From positions 148,490 through 212,489 of the forward strand of contig NZ_JAAGLT010000014.1 in assembly GCF_010548275.1 (NCBI RefSeq): a stretch of DNA of 64,000 nucleotides, written 5' to 3'. The DNA comes from Streptomyces sp. SID12488. Lineage in GTDB: Bacteria > Actinomycetota > Actinomycetes > Streptomycetales > Streptomycetaceae. Made by a program: the position numbers and the translations under genes. Shown here piece after piece: positions 8,710 through 15,583 of this stretch; positions within the stretch are counted from its first letter, which is position 1; the number at the start of each line of letters is the position of its first letter. The notes under the pieces were generated by a model. It saw only the letters and a program-made list of their open reading frames with translations, searched no databases and was not told the origin of the DNA.

Positions 8710-9294
8710 GTGCAAATCCGAGCCCAGGCGCGCAAGTCGATGTTGTGGGTTCACGCCTGCCGCCGGATGGTCGAAGGGCTGCTGGCGATGGCCCGCCTTG
8801 AGGAGGACGCGGCCACGCCCGGCCCTGTCGACGTGGGCGCTGTCTGCGCGGAACGGCATGCCACCTGGGCGCCGTTGTTCGACCGGCTCGGCTTTTCGCT
8901 CGTGCTGTTCGGCGGGAGCGGCAGTGGCGTGGGGGTGGTACTCGCCGTGCCCGGGCTGTCGAGCAGATCCTGGACAACCTGCTCTCCAATGCGCTGCGGG
9001 CCTCACCGCCCGGCAGTACCGTCTCCCTCGAACTGCGGATGGCGCCGCCCACGCGCCGCCCGTACGTGGTGCGTTGGGCCGATCTGCATGTCACGGACGA
9101 GGGTCCGGGCATGACGGCCGAGCAGCGTGGCCGGGCCTTCGACCGCTTCTGGCGCGCGCCCGACGCCCCCATGGGCGGTACGGGCCTGGGCCTCGCCCTC
9201 GTACAGCGTCTCGCGCACGCGAGCGGCGGGGACGTGGCGCTGCGGGCGGCGGCGACGGGTGGGCTCGACGCGGTGGTTCGGCTGCCCTCTGACC
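8710..9294 (+). pseudogene. Sensor histidine kinase remnant (DHp end and ATPase domain, frameshifted)
   Basis: The first part reads VEGLLAMARLEEDAATPGPVDVGAVCAERHATW in one frame, typical of the second DHp helix and linker of OmpR-partner kinases. After a one-base loss in the GGG at 8953-8955 the homology continues in another frame: VEQILDNLLSNALRASPPGS (N box), VTDEGPGM (G1), FDRFWRAPDAP and GGTGLGLALVQRLA (G2), ending near LPSDQ. The sensor region, the membrane segments and the phospho-accepting His are missing upstream, and no response regulator is adjacent. The frame after 9294 runs into unrelated sequence. The gene is dead even if the single-base break were a sequencing error. Confidence 0.8.
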
Positions 9295-9377
9295 AACTGC
9301 CGCTTCACGGGCAGTCGTTCGACCGGACGGAGGCACCGGGGGTACCGCACTCCCGACGGCAGGAGGCTCCCGTCCTG

Positions 9378-9403
9378 CGGGCATGGCAAGCTTGCCATGC
9401 CCG
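9378..9403. repeat. Perfect 26-base palindrome
   Basis: Thirteen bases CGGGCATGGCAAG are followed immediately by their exact reverse complement, so as a hairpin the loop is made of the central AAGCTT. It sits in the ~165 bases between the kinase remnant and the end of the cyclase remnant, two genes facing each other. It may act as a bidirectional terminator or be the footprint of a dimeric protein or mobile-element end. The sequence alone cannot decide. Confidence 0.6.
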
Positions 9404-9460
9404 TTCGCGGCTGGCTCAACTGCCGTACATACGAGACCGATTCAGGCGTACATGGCCGTT

Positions 9461-10140
9461 TCAGGGTGCCGGGTGCAGGGCGAACACTCTTGCCGGGAAG
9501 GCCGAGCCGCCGTACGGCTTCGGCCAGATCGCGACGATCAGGGCGCCCGCCTCCGGGACCCGGTCCAGGTTTGGCCAGGAGTTCGATCTGCCAGCCGTCC
9601 CGCTGAAGGACGTACAGCTCAAGGCTGTAGTCGCCCCCCCCCTGGAGCCGGCCAGGCCGGGGTCCGTGTCGGTCTGCTCGTGGCCGATCGCGGTGACGTC
9701 CGCGACCCCGAACAGGTACCGCAGAACGTCCGGCGACCAGCCCGGCGTACGGCTGATGCCCGCCTCGTCGAGGGTGGGCACGGCGTCCGCGTCGGCCTCG
9801 ACCCGCCCCGTGATGTCGAGGACCAACAGCGGGAGGATCATCTCCTCAACCGGAATCAAGTCCAGGGTGCGCCCGCCGGCCACGAAGTGCGAGGGCGGGT
9901 CGACATGGGTGCCCCAGACCGGCCCATCAACGTGTGGCGGTGCACGGTGAATCCGTCGCCGCATTCGGTGCCGAAGAGAGTCTCGCGGCCTTCGCCGGGG
10001 AAGCCCGGGAAGTGCGGCTGGCCGGGGTGGAAGGCGTGGGTGAGGTCCGTACGGACGGTCTTGGCTGCCAGTTCGCGGTACGCAGCCCACAACCCGGGCT
10101 CAAGGAGCCCGGGTTGTGGGTCGGGAGCGGAAGGAGTCAT
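9461..10140 (-). pseudogene. Cyclase / kynurenine-formamidase-like protein, multiply frameshifted
   Basis: Family motifs are easily read but lie in different frames. The start is TDLTHAFHPGQPHFPGF and FTVHRHTLMG from 10140. After a break near 9912-9920 comes GTHVDPPSHFVAGGRTLDLI, carrying the HxDxxxH-type metal site. After a break in the nine-C run at 9634-9642 comes YSLELYVLQRDGWQIELLA. After an extra T at 9570-9572 comes NLDRVPEAGALIVAIWPKP. The family hydrolyses or cyclises small metabolites. The start overlaps the exporter stop (ATGA), so the two form an operon. At least three indels are needed to explain it; all are at or near short homopolymers. Confidence 0.82.
10086..10120. repeat. 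Perfect 15-bp hairpin inside the 5' end of the cyclase gene
   Basis: The arms CCCACAACCCGGGCT and AGCCCGGGTTGTGGG are separated by CAAGG. It falls within codons 7-19 of the coupled cyclase frame, just behind the start codon. A stem this strong so near the start would be expected to hinder translation or to terminate the exporter transcript. Confidence 0.6.
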
Positions 10141-11114
10141 CGTGCGGGTGCCATCACGGCGGGTGCGGACCCCGGCTCCTCAACTGCGGGTGCGGACCCG
10201 GGCTCCTCGACGGCCAGCGCCGGCTTCAGGGCGCCCTTGCGGCGGGTCAGGCCGACGCCGACGAGGACGACGGCCATGCCGGCCGCGACCCTGAGGCCGA
10301 CGCTCTCGCCCAGGAAGACCGCACCGAGCGCCACGGAGACCACGGGCAGCAGGTAGCCGACCACGGCGGCCTGGGTGGCGCCCTCGGCCGCGATGATCCG
10401 GTAGGTGAGGTGGAAGGTGACGCCGGTGCTGAAGACCCCGAGGACCAGGACCGCGACCAGGGCCGTCGTGCTGAGGTGGATCGCGTCCAGGCCGCCGACC
10501 GGCACGGCCATGGCGGTCAGCCCGGTCGCCGCGACCAGCTGGGCGGCGGAGAGGGAGAGGGTCGGGATGCCCCGCCCGACCAGGGTGCGGCCCATGTAGA
10601 CGAAGGCGACGGCGTAGCTGGCCGCGGCGCCGAGGATCGCGAGGGCGCCCCAGCCGAGCGAGCCCGACCGCTCCCAGGGCGCGAAGATGACCACGACCCC
10701 GCCGAAGCCGAGCAGCAGCCCGGCCAGCCGGACCGGGCGCAGACCGCGCTCGGTGCCCAGGGCGAGCCCGAGGGCGAGGGAGAAGAACGGGGTCGTCGCG
10801 TTCAGTACGCCGGCCAGGCCCGAGTCGACGGTCTGCTGGCCGATGCTGAAGAGGGCGAACGGCAGGGCGTTGCAGAAGAAGGCGGCGATGACGATGTGCC
10901 GCCAGACCGTGCGGCCGGTCGGCAGGCGCCGCCCGGTGGCGTACAGCGCGCCGGTGAGCACGACTGCACCCAGCACACAGCGGGCGAGTGTGACCTGGAG
11001 CGGGGACAGTCCCCGTAGCGCCAGTTCGATCCACAGGAAGGTCGATCCCCACAGCAGGGCGAGCACGGCCACTCGTGCCGCACCCCTCAGACTCTGCGTA
11101 CTGCCACCGTTCAC
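10137..11114 (-). CDS. EamA/DMT-superfamily exporter with a repeat tail
   Basis: The 325-residue protein has two five-helix EamA repeats: the first begins AVLALLWGSTFLWIELALRG, the second begins WGALAILGAAASYAVAFVYMG. Members export amino acids, drugs or other metabolites. The GTG at 11114 fits the start of homology; the frame upstream is repetitive His/Arg sequence encoded by a 12-base tandem repeat and is rejected as coding. The C-terminus ends with two copies of the nonapeptide VEEPGSAPA, encoded by an imperfect ~27-base direct repeat (10155-10212). It is divergent from a LysR gene, which probably regulates it, and coupled to the cyclase remnant. Substrate unknown. Confidence 0.87.
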   Translation of the reverse strand: MNGGSTQSLRGAARVAVLALLWGSTFLWIELALRGLSPLQVTLARCVLGAVVLTGALYATGRRLPTGRTVWRHIVIAAFFCNALPFALFSIGQQTVDSGLAGVLNATTPFFSLALGLALGTERGLRPVRLAGLLLGFGGVVVIFAPWERSGSLGWGALAILGAAASYAVAFVYMGRTLVGRGIPTLSLSAAQLVAATGLTAMAVPVGGLDAIHLSTTALVAVLVLGVFSTGVTFHLTYRIIAAEGATQAAVVGYLLPVVSVALGAVFLGESVGLRVAAGMAVVLVGVGLTRRKGALKPALAVEEPGSAPAVEEPGSAPAVMAPAR

Positions 11115-11128
11115 GATGGTGTCTCCGT

Positions 11129-11164
11129 ATCTGTGTCTGGATCTGTGTCTGGATCTGTGTCTGG
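11129..11164. repeat. Three perfect tandem copies of a 12-base unit in the exporter leader
   Basis: ATCTGTGTCTGG occurs three times head to tail with no mismatch, within the 149 bases between the exporter start (11114) and the LysR start (11264). On the minus strand it lies 15-50 bases before the exporter GTG, so it would be in its 5' untranslated leader or promoter. It may be a regulatory array or just replication slippage. Confidence 0.75.
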
Positions 11165-11263
11165 TCCGTGGCTGGCTTGGTCCGGCATCCCTGTTATGAA
11201 GGTGCCCCAGCCAAGCTTTGAGGACAAGCAAATGGTTCTACACCTTTTGTTAAGCTGTACTGC

Positions 11264-12268
11264 ATGCTTGATGTGAGGCGCCTCCAGGTCCTGCGCGCGG
11301 TGGTCACCAGCGGCACGGTGACGGCTGCCGCGGCCCATCTGGGTTACACCCCTTCTGCCGTCAGCCAGCAGGTGGCGGCTCTGGAGAAACAGGCGGGTAC
11401 GGCGCTCCTGGAGCGGGTCGGCCGGGGGGTCAGGCCCACCGCTGCGGGTCTGCTGCTCACCGAGCACGCGGGTCTGATCAGCGCGGCCGTCTCCCAGGCG
11501 GAGACGGCCCTGGCCGATCTGCGGGCCGGGCGGACCGGCCGCCTCTCGGTCCGCTACTTCGCCACGGCGGGCTCCACGCTGGTCGCGCCCGCGCTGGCCC
11601 GGCTCCGGCTCGAACACCCCGGCGTACGGATCGACCTCGAACTCGCCGACCCCGAGGACCCGTTCCACGAGGTGGTCAAAGGGCGGGCCGACCTGGCCGT
11701 GGTCGTACAGGCCCGGGACAGGACCGGCGACGGCTCCATCCGTCTCGTCCATCTCCTGGACGACCCGTACGCCGCCGTACTGCCCGCCGACCACCCGCTC
11801 GCCGAGCGGCAGGTGATCAACCTGAACGAGCTCGCCGGCGAACAGTGGGTGGGCAGCGAGCCGCCAGGACCCTGTCTCGAACCGGTGCTCGACTCCTGTG
11901 CGGCGGCGGGCTTCAGCCCCGACTTCGCCATCCAGACCGAGGACTACGCGACCGCACAGGGCTTCGTGGCGGCCGGCCTCGGTATCGGTCTCATGCCTCG
12001 GCTGGGGCTGCGTACCCCGCACCCGGGCGTGGTCGTGCGCGAGGTCCGCAATCCCGAGCCGGTGCGCGTCATCTCCGCTGCGTCCCGCCGCACCGCACCG
12101 GAGCAGCCCGCGCTGCGCGGCCTGGTGGACGCACTGCGGGAGGCGGCCGGCACGGTCGGCACAGGTGCCGCAGCCAGCACAATCGATGCAGCCGGCTCGG
12201 GCGGGCGGTCCGATGTGCGGCGCGAGCCTGCCACCGCCGGTCCGGCCGATGTGTCCCGGTCGCGATGA
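11264..12268 (+). CDS. LysR-family transcriptional regulator
   Basis: The 334-residue protein has the N-terminal winged HTH of LysR regulators: LDVRRLQVLRAVVTSGTVTA, LGYTPSAVSQQVAALEKQAG, LLERVGRGVRPTAAG (residues 2-67). The effector-binding domain begins VRYFATAGSTLVAPALARL and includes AVLPADHPLAERQVINLNELAGE. The last 40 or so residues (from about 290) are low-complexity Ala/Gly/Arg, longer than usual for the family. The gene is divergent from the EamA exporter with a 149-base shared promoter region, the standard arrangement for a LysR protein controlling its neighbour in response to a small ligand. Confidence 0.9.
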   Translation: MLDVRRLQVLRAVVTSGTVTAAAAHLGYTPSAVSQQVAALEKQAGTALLERVGRGVRPTAAGLLLTEHAGLISAAVSQAETALADLRAGRTGRLSVRYFATAGSTLVAPALARLRLEHPGVRIDLELADPEDPFHEVVKGRADLAVVVQARDRTGDGSIRLVHLLDDPYAAVLPADHPLAERQVINLNELAGEQWVGSEPPGPCLEPVLDSCAAAGFSPDFAIQTEDYATAQGFVAAGLGIGLMPRLGLRTPHPGVVVREVRNPEPVRVISAASRRTAPEQPALRGLVDALREAAGTVGTGAAASTIDAAGSGGRSDVRREPATAGPADVSRSR

Positions 12269-12301
12269 GCGGGGGCGACGGGTCGGCGGTGGCGGCGCAT
12301 G

Positions 12302-13029
12302 TCAGACGAACACGGGCGCGGAGGCTGCAGCCGGGGTGGCGGACGTGACGGGGGCGTCGGACAGAGGGACGGTGCTGGAGAAGATCTCCCTGTCGTGCTG
12401 CCGCGCGACGACCCTGACCTTGCCGCCGTCCACGCTGCGCTCGGTCTCCAGCCAGCAGGGCGCGTCCAGTTCGGCGTACTTGACGAAGACGGAGTTCATG
12501 CCGGTCACGGCCGTCCGCCGGGGGCGGGCCGCGGCCAGGGCCGCCTGGCGGGCGGCCTCCAGGAGCAGCATGCCCGGGGCGTGGTCGAAGACGTGATCGA
12601 AGAGGATGGGATGCGTCGTGTCCATCCGCAGCTGCCAGCGGCCGGGCCGGTCGGTGGCAGCCGGCACCACGTCCTCGAAGCGGTCGCGGCCGAAGGCCTC
12701 CACCCCGGCCGGGGGAGGCAGGGTACGGCGCGGGCGGTGGCGGTGGCCGCGTCGGCGTAGCCGCCACGCAGCCGCCCATATCTCGCACGGTCCTGTTTGG
12801 AGAAGCTCGAACGGGCGGTGGCCATGAGGCGGCCCGCGCGTTCGACGTCGACCGTCATGGATATCGCGGCGGCGCGGTCGCGGCGGTACTTCACGTCGCG
12901 GCAGCTGATGCGCAGGTCGAGCTCGACCGGACCGCCGTCGGCGTGCATGGCCTCGGGGTCGACGACCCAGCTGAAGTCCTTCCACAGCAGCTGGTGGCCG
13001 AGCGGCACCCGGTAGGCGAACAGGGCAGC
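12302..13029 (-). pseudogene. AfsA-family (gamma-butyrolactone synthase-like) gene, 5'-truncated and frameshifted
   Basis: AfsA proteins have two hotdog repeats. The second is complete here: THPILFDHVFDHAPGMLLLE, then ARQAALAAARPRRTAVTGMN and FVKYAELDAPCWLE. Of the first repeat only the end survives, from ALFAYRVPLGHQLLWKDFSW through DLRISCRDVKYRRDRAAAIS to FSKQDRARYGRLRG. The reading frame breaks between the repeats near 12711-12723. AfsA enzymes condense a beta-ketoacyl group with a glycerol-derived substrate to begin A-factor-type autoregulator synthesis. No receptor gene (TetR-type) is next to it. About 100 N-terminal residues are missing, so it cannot be active. Confidence 0.78.
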
Positions 13030-13648
13030 CGGTCCGCACGATCGACCTCAGGCAGTAAAGCTCGCGCGGTGCCGACGGGCACCGAACTTCTGACCGACCC
13101 GGCCGCCTGGCGGTCAGTCCGCTGCGGCCTGGGCCGTCTCCCGACACCCAGGGGTCACCAGGCGACACCACTTCCGGATCCTCGCGTCCAGCCAGCGTCC
13201 AGAATTCGACGTCCAGACGCTCGCACAGCCCACCAACGACGCCATCCTCCAGCCGTGGGCTGATACGTCCGCGCAGGTCAGAGTGACCTCAACTATCGCT
13301 GACGGCAACGGAGTCGAACTCACGAGCAGCAGATTCAGCCCCGCAGCCCAAACTCCTGAATCCGAACGCCTGATGAGACGTTTCCGCAGGTCACAGGGGT
13401 GCATGGTGGGGCGGGTGGGACTCGAACCCACGGCCGACGGATTATGAGTCCGCTGCCCTGAGCCACGCCGGAACTCGCTCCCTCCAGGCTTCCCGGTCGT
13501 CGGCATGCAGCCGGTCGACCATGAAACTGCTGACAGACCTACCGCGGGATTCTGCAGGCGCGCCAAACCCGGGGGAACAGCTCCCCGGCCCCGCTCCTTG
13601 CCCCATTCGGTGCGGCCGGACTTTGCCCGCACGGTTCCGCCAGGACAC
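13030..13648. other. Gene-free stretch between the AfsA remnant and yjbQ
   Basis: No frame here has convincing coding character. The only recognisable item is the tRNA-like element at 13404-13472. Sequence to its left (about 13300-13400) has lower GC than the surroundings and no clear repeats. It is compatible with the debris of a lost integrated element, but no integrase or excisionase reading frame can be seen. Confidence 0.5.
13404..13472 (-). tRNA. Defective tRNA-like element with CAT anticodon (pseudo-tRNA or attachment-site remnant)
   Basis: The 3' two thirds are perfect. The anticodon stem GCGGA/TCCGT has loop CTCATAA (anticodon CAT, bases 13444-13446), the T arm is GTGGG-TTCGAGT-CCCAC, and the 3' acceptor strand CCGCCCC is followed by A and an encoded CCA. 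The 5' part fails: the D stem GCTC/GGGC is present but its loop is a single base, and the seven bases where the 5' acceptor strand should be do not pair with CCGCCCC. It therefore cannot fold into a working tRNA(Met/Ile). Actinobacterial integrative elements commonly leave such tRNA 3' ends as attachment sites. Confidence 0.6.
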
Positions 13649-14067
13649 CTAACCGAGGAAGCTCAACCGGACCAGACGGTCCGTGTTCTGGGTGTTCGTA
13701 TCCACCAGGCAGACCGACTGCCATGTCCCCAACTCCAGTCGCCCGCCCAGAACCGGCAGCGTTGCGTGCGGGGGGGACGATGGCCGGGACTACGTGGTCG
13801 CGGCCGTGGCCGGGGGTGCCGTGACGGTGCCGCCACCGGTCGTCGGAGGGGAGCAGGGTGTGCAGCGCGGCGAGGAGGTCGCGGTCGCTGCCCGCCCCCG
13901 TTTCGATGACCGCGACTCCGGCGGTGGCGTGCGGGACGAAGACGTTGAGGAGGCCGTCCCGGCCGCCCGCCACCTCCCGCAGGAAGGTCTCGCAGTCGCG
14001 GGTGAGGTCGACGACCGCCTCCTCGGTGCCGGAGGCGATGTTCAGGACGCGCGTGGTGAAGACGTTG
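13649..14067 (-). pseudogene. YjbQ/UPF0047-family protein, one frameshift
   Basis: From the ATG at 14067 the protein reads SNVFTTRVLNIASGTEEAVV, FVPHATAGVAVIETGAGSDR and RHGTPGHGRDHVVPAIVPP, the conserved core of the YjbQ family (short thiamine-phosphate-synthase-like fold). The homology then continues in a neighbouring frame as TLPVLGGRLELGTWQSVCLV and TDRLVRLSFLG, stopping at 13649. The break coincides with a seven-G run at 13770-13776; one G fewer would restore a full ~139-residue protein. Everything else is intact, so a sequencing error is a serious alternative to a real mutation. The cellular role of the family is not settled. Confidence 0.8.
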
Positions 14068-14195
14068 GACATGTGCCCCATCATCACCCGGCCACCGGGA
14101 TCCGCTCCTGGTCCGGTTTCCATCCCTTGATACGAGCAGTCCATTCCGCGAGACACCATTGACCGTGGTCGCGTCACCTGGCTACTTTCAGCGGC

Positions 14196-14279
14196 ATGTT
14201 GCGTTCAGCCATGCTCACCACGCGCGGTCACATCGACCTGCTGCGGGTGGCCTCCGCCGCGTATCGCCGCGGCTGCTGA
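14196..14279 (+). CDS. Cysteine-ended leader peptide of the ssu operon
   Basis: The 27-codon ORF (MLRSAMLTTRGHIDLLRVAS, then AAYRRGC) has an ATG at 14196 and a second in-frame ATG at 14211. It ends with Cys directly before the stop. Short peptides with the H(I/V)DLLRVAS...C pattern are found upstream of sulfur-acquisition operons in actinobacteria. In mycobacteria, Cys-containing leaders of this kind mediate cysteine-responsive attenuation of downstream genes. Here it lies 137 bases before the sulfonate transporter genes. The inferred role is that ribosome stalling on the Cys codon under cysteine shortage promotes expression of the operon. Confidence 0.75.
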   Translation: MLRSAMLTTRGHIDLLRVASAAYRRGC

Positions 14280-14415
14280 CGCCCTTTTCCGCTCCTCGCA
14301 CGCCCGCCTGAGCACCGCCCCACCCGCACGTCCGCGATCTGCCCTGATCCGTTTCGGACGCGGCGGCGCCGAGGTGCATCCCCTCCCCGGTCGCTCTCCT
14401 CCTCGTTGAGCACTC

Positions 14416-14800
14416 ATGAGCATCAGCCATGCCCCACCCAGCTCCCCCAAGCCCGACATACCACCTAAATCCGGTCCTGGTATGTCCGAAGCCGCCTCCG
14501 GCGACACCCACGAGCGCGCCCTCCCCGACCTCGAACCCATCGTCCCCAGCTCCACGCGCCGCACCCGCGTCCCCCGTTGGCTGCGCCGCAGCTCGGGCCC
14601 GCTGCTGCTCCTCGCGCTCTGGCAACTCCTTAGCAGTACAGGCGCGTTGACGGCCGACATCCTCGCCTCACCCGGGCGGATCGCCCAGGTCGGCAGCGAT
14701 CTGATCGCCGACGGCTCACCTCGGCCTGCTGGCCGACTTCGTCGTCCGCTCCCTCGAAAGGCTGCTGTTGCAATGGCGACCCACGTTCACCGGACGGTGA
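14416..14800 (+). pseudogene. ssuC: Sulfonate ABC transporter permease with a large internal deletion
   Basis: The N-terminal part is normal for SsuC: a polar leader, RWLRRSSGPLLLLALWQLLS, and TADILASPGRIAQVGSDLIA (to about 14710). Directly after, in another frame, comes the family's C-terminal tail GLLADFVVRSLERLLLQWRP followed by TFTGR and stop at 14800. A normal SsuC is about 270-300 residues; the central ~170-180 residues with the membrane helices and the ATPase-contact loop are missing. The transporter therefore cannot work with this permease. The stop overlaps the GTG of the ATPase gene. Confidence 0.82.
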
Positions 14801-15510
14801 CCTCACCAGCCGTACGGGTCGACGGGCTGACCCGGTCCTTCGACGGCCATGCCGTCATCGACAACCTCCAACTCGACGTCCAGACGGGCGAGTTCGTGGC
14901 CCTGCTCGGCCGCAGCGGCTGTGGCAAGTCCACGCTGCTGCGTATCCTCGCCGGTCTCGACCGCGACATCACCGGCACTGTCCTCGTGCCGCGCCGCAAG
15001 GCCGTCGCCTTCCAGGCACCCCGGCTGATGCCGTGGAAGAAGGTGTGGCGCAACGTCCTGCTCGGGCTGCCCGGCAACCCCGGACGCGAGGTCGCGGAGA
15101 AGGCGCTCACCGAGGTCGGCCTCAGCCAGCGTTCCGACGCCTGGCCCAAGACCCTCTCCGGCGGTGAGGCCCAACGCGCCTCGCTGGCAAGGGCGTTGGT
15201 ACGCGAGCCCGATCTCCTGCTGCTCGACGAGCCGTTCGGCGCGCTGGACGCGCTCACCCGCATCAAGGCCCAGCGGCTGGTCGGCGAACTCTGGCAACGC
15301 CGGGGCTGCGCAGTCCTGTTGGTGACGCACGACGTCGAGGAGGCAGTGCTGCTCGCCGACCGCGTCCTCGTGATGGACGAGGGCGTCATCGCGTACGAGA
15401 CGAAGGTCCACCTGGACCGCCCGCGTGACATCACCGACCCGCGCTTCGCCGAACTGCGCGCCGGAATCCTGGAGCGCCTGGGCGTCGACACCGCCGCCGA
15501 AGCCGCCTGA
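14797..15510 (+). CDS. ssuB: Sulfonate/nitrate-type ABC transporter ATP-binding protein
   Basis: The 237-residue ATPase has Walker A LGRSGCGKST (about residues 37-46), the Q-loop region AFQAPRLMPWKKVWRNV typical of SsuB/TauB/NrtD, the signature LSGGEAQRASLARAL, Walker B LLLLDEPFGALD and the switch VTHDVEEAVLLADRV. It would drive import of aliphatic sulfonates or taurine. I prefer the GTG at 14797, which overlaps the permease stop (GTGA); an ATG at 14773 is in frame. All catalytic motifs are intact even though its partner permease gene is deleted internally. Confidence 0.9.
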   Translation: MTSPAVRVDGLTRSFDGHAVIDNLQLDVQTGEFVALLGRSGCGKSTLLRILAGLDRDITGTVLVPRRKAVAFQAPRLMPWKKVWRNVLLGLPGNPGREVAEKALTEVGLSQRSDAWPKTLSGGEAQRASLARALVREPDLLLLDEPFGALDALTRIKAQRLVGELWQRRGCAVLLVTHDVEEAVLLADRVLVMDEGVIAYETKVHLDRPRDITDPRFAELRAGILERLGVDTAAEAA

Positions 15511-15583
15511 GCCCTCACAACTCCCCTCCCCCGCACCCTGGTTCACCCCCTCGGCCGCACAGAAACGATCGGAACGAACGACC

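Noticed and set aside
11115..11231. N-terminal extension of the EamA gene containing RHRS repeats
   Set aside because: The repeat peptide is only the translation of the 12-base DNA tandem repeat, and the GTG at 11114 is where the family homology begins.
13404..13472. Annotation as a normal functional tRNA-Met or tRNA-Ile
   Set aside because: The D loop is a single base and the 5' acceptor strand does not pair with the 3' strand, so it would not fold correctly.
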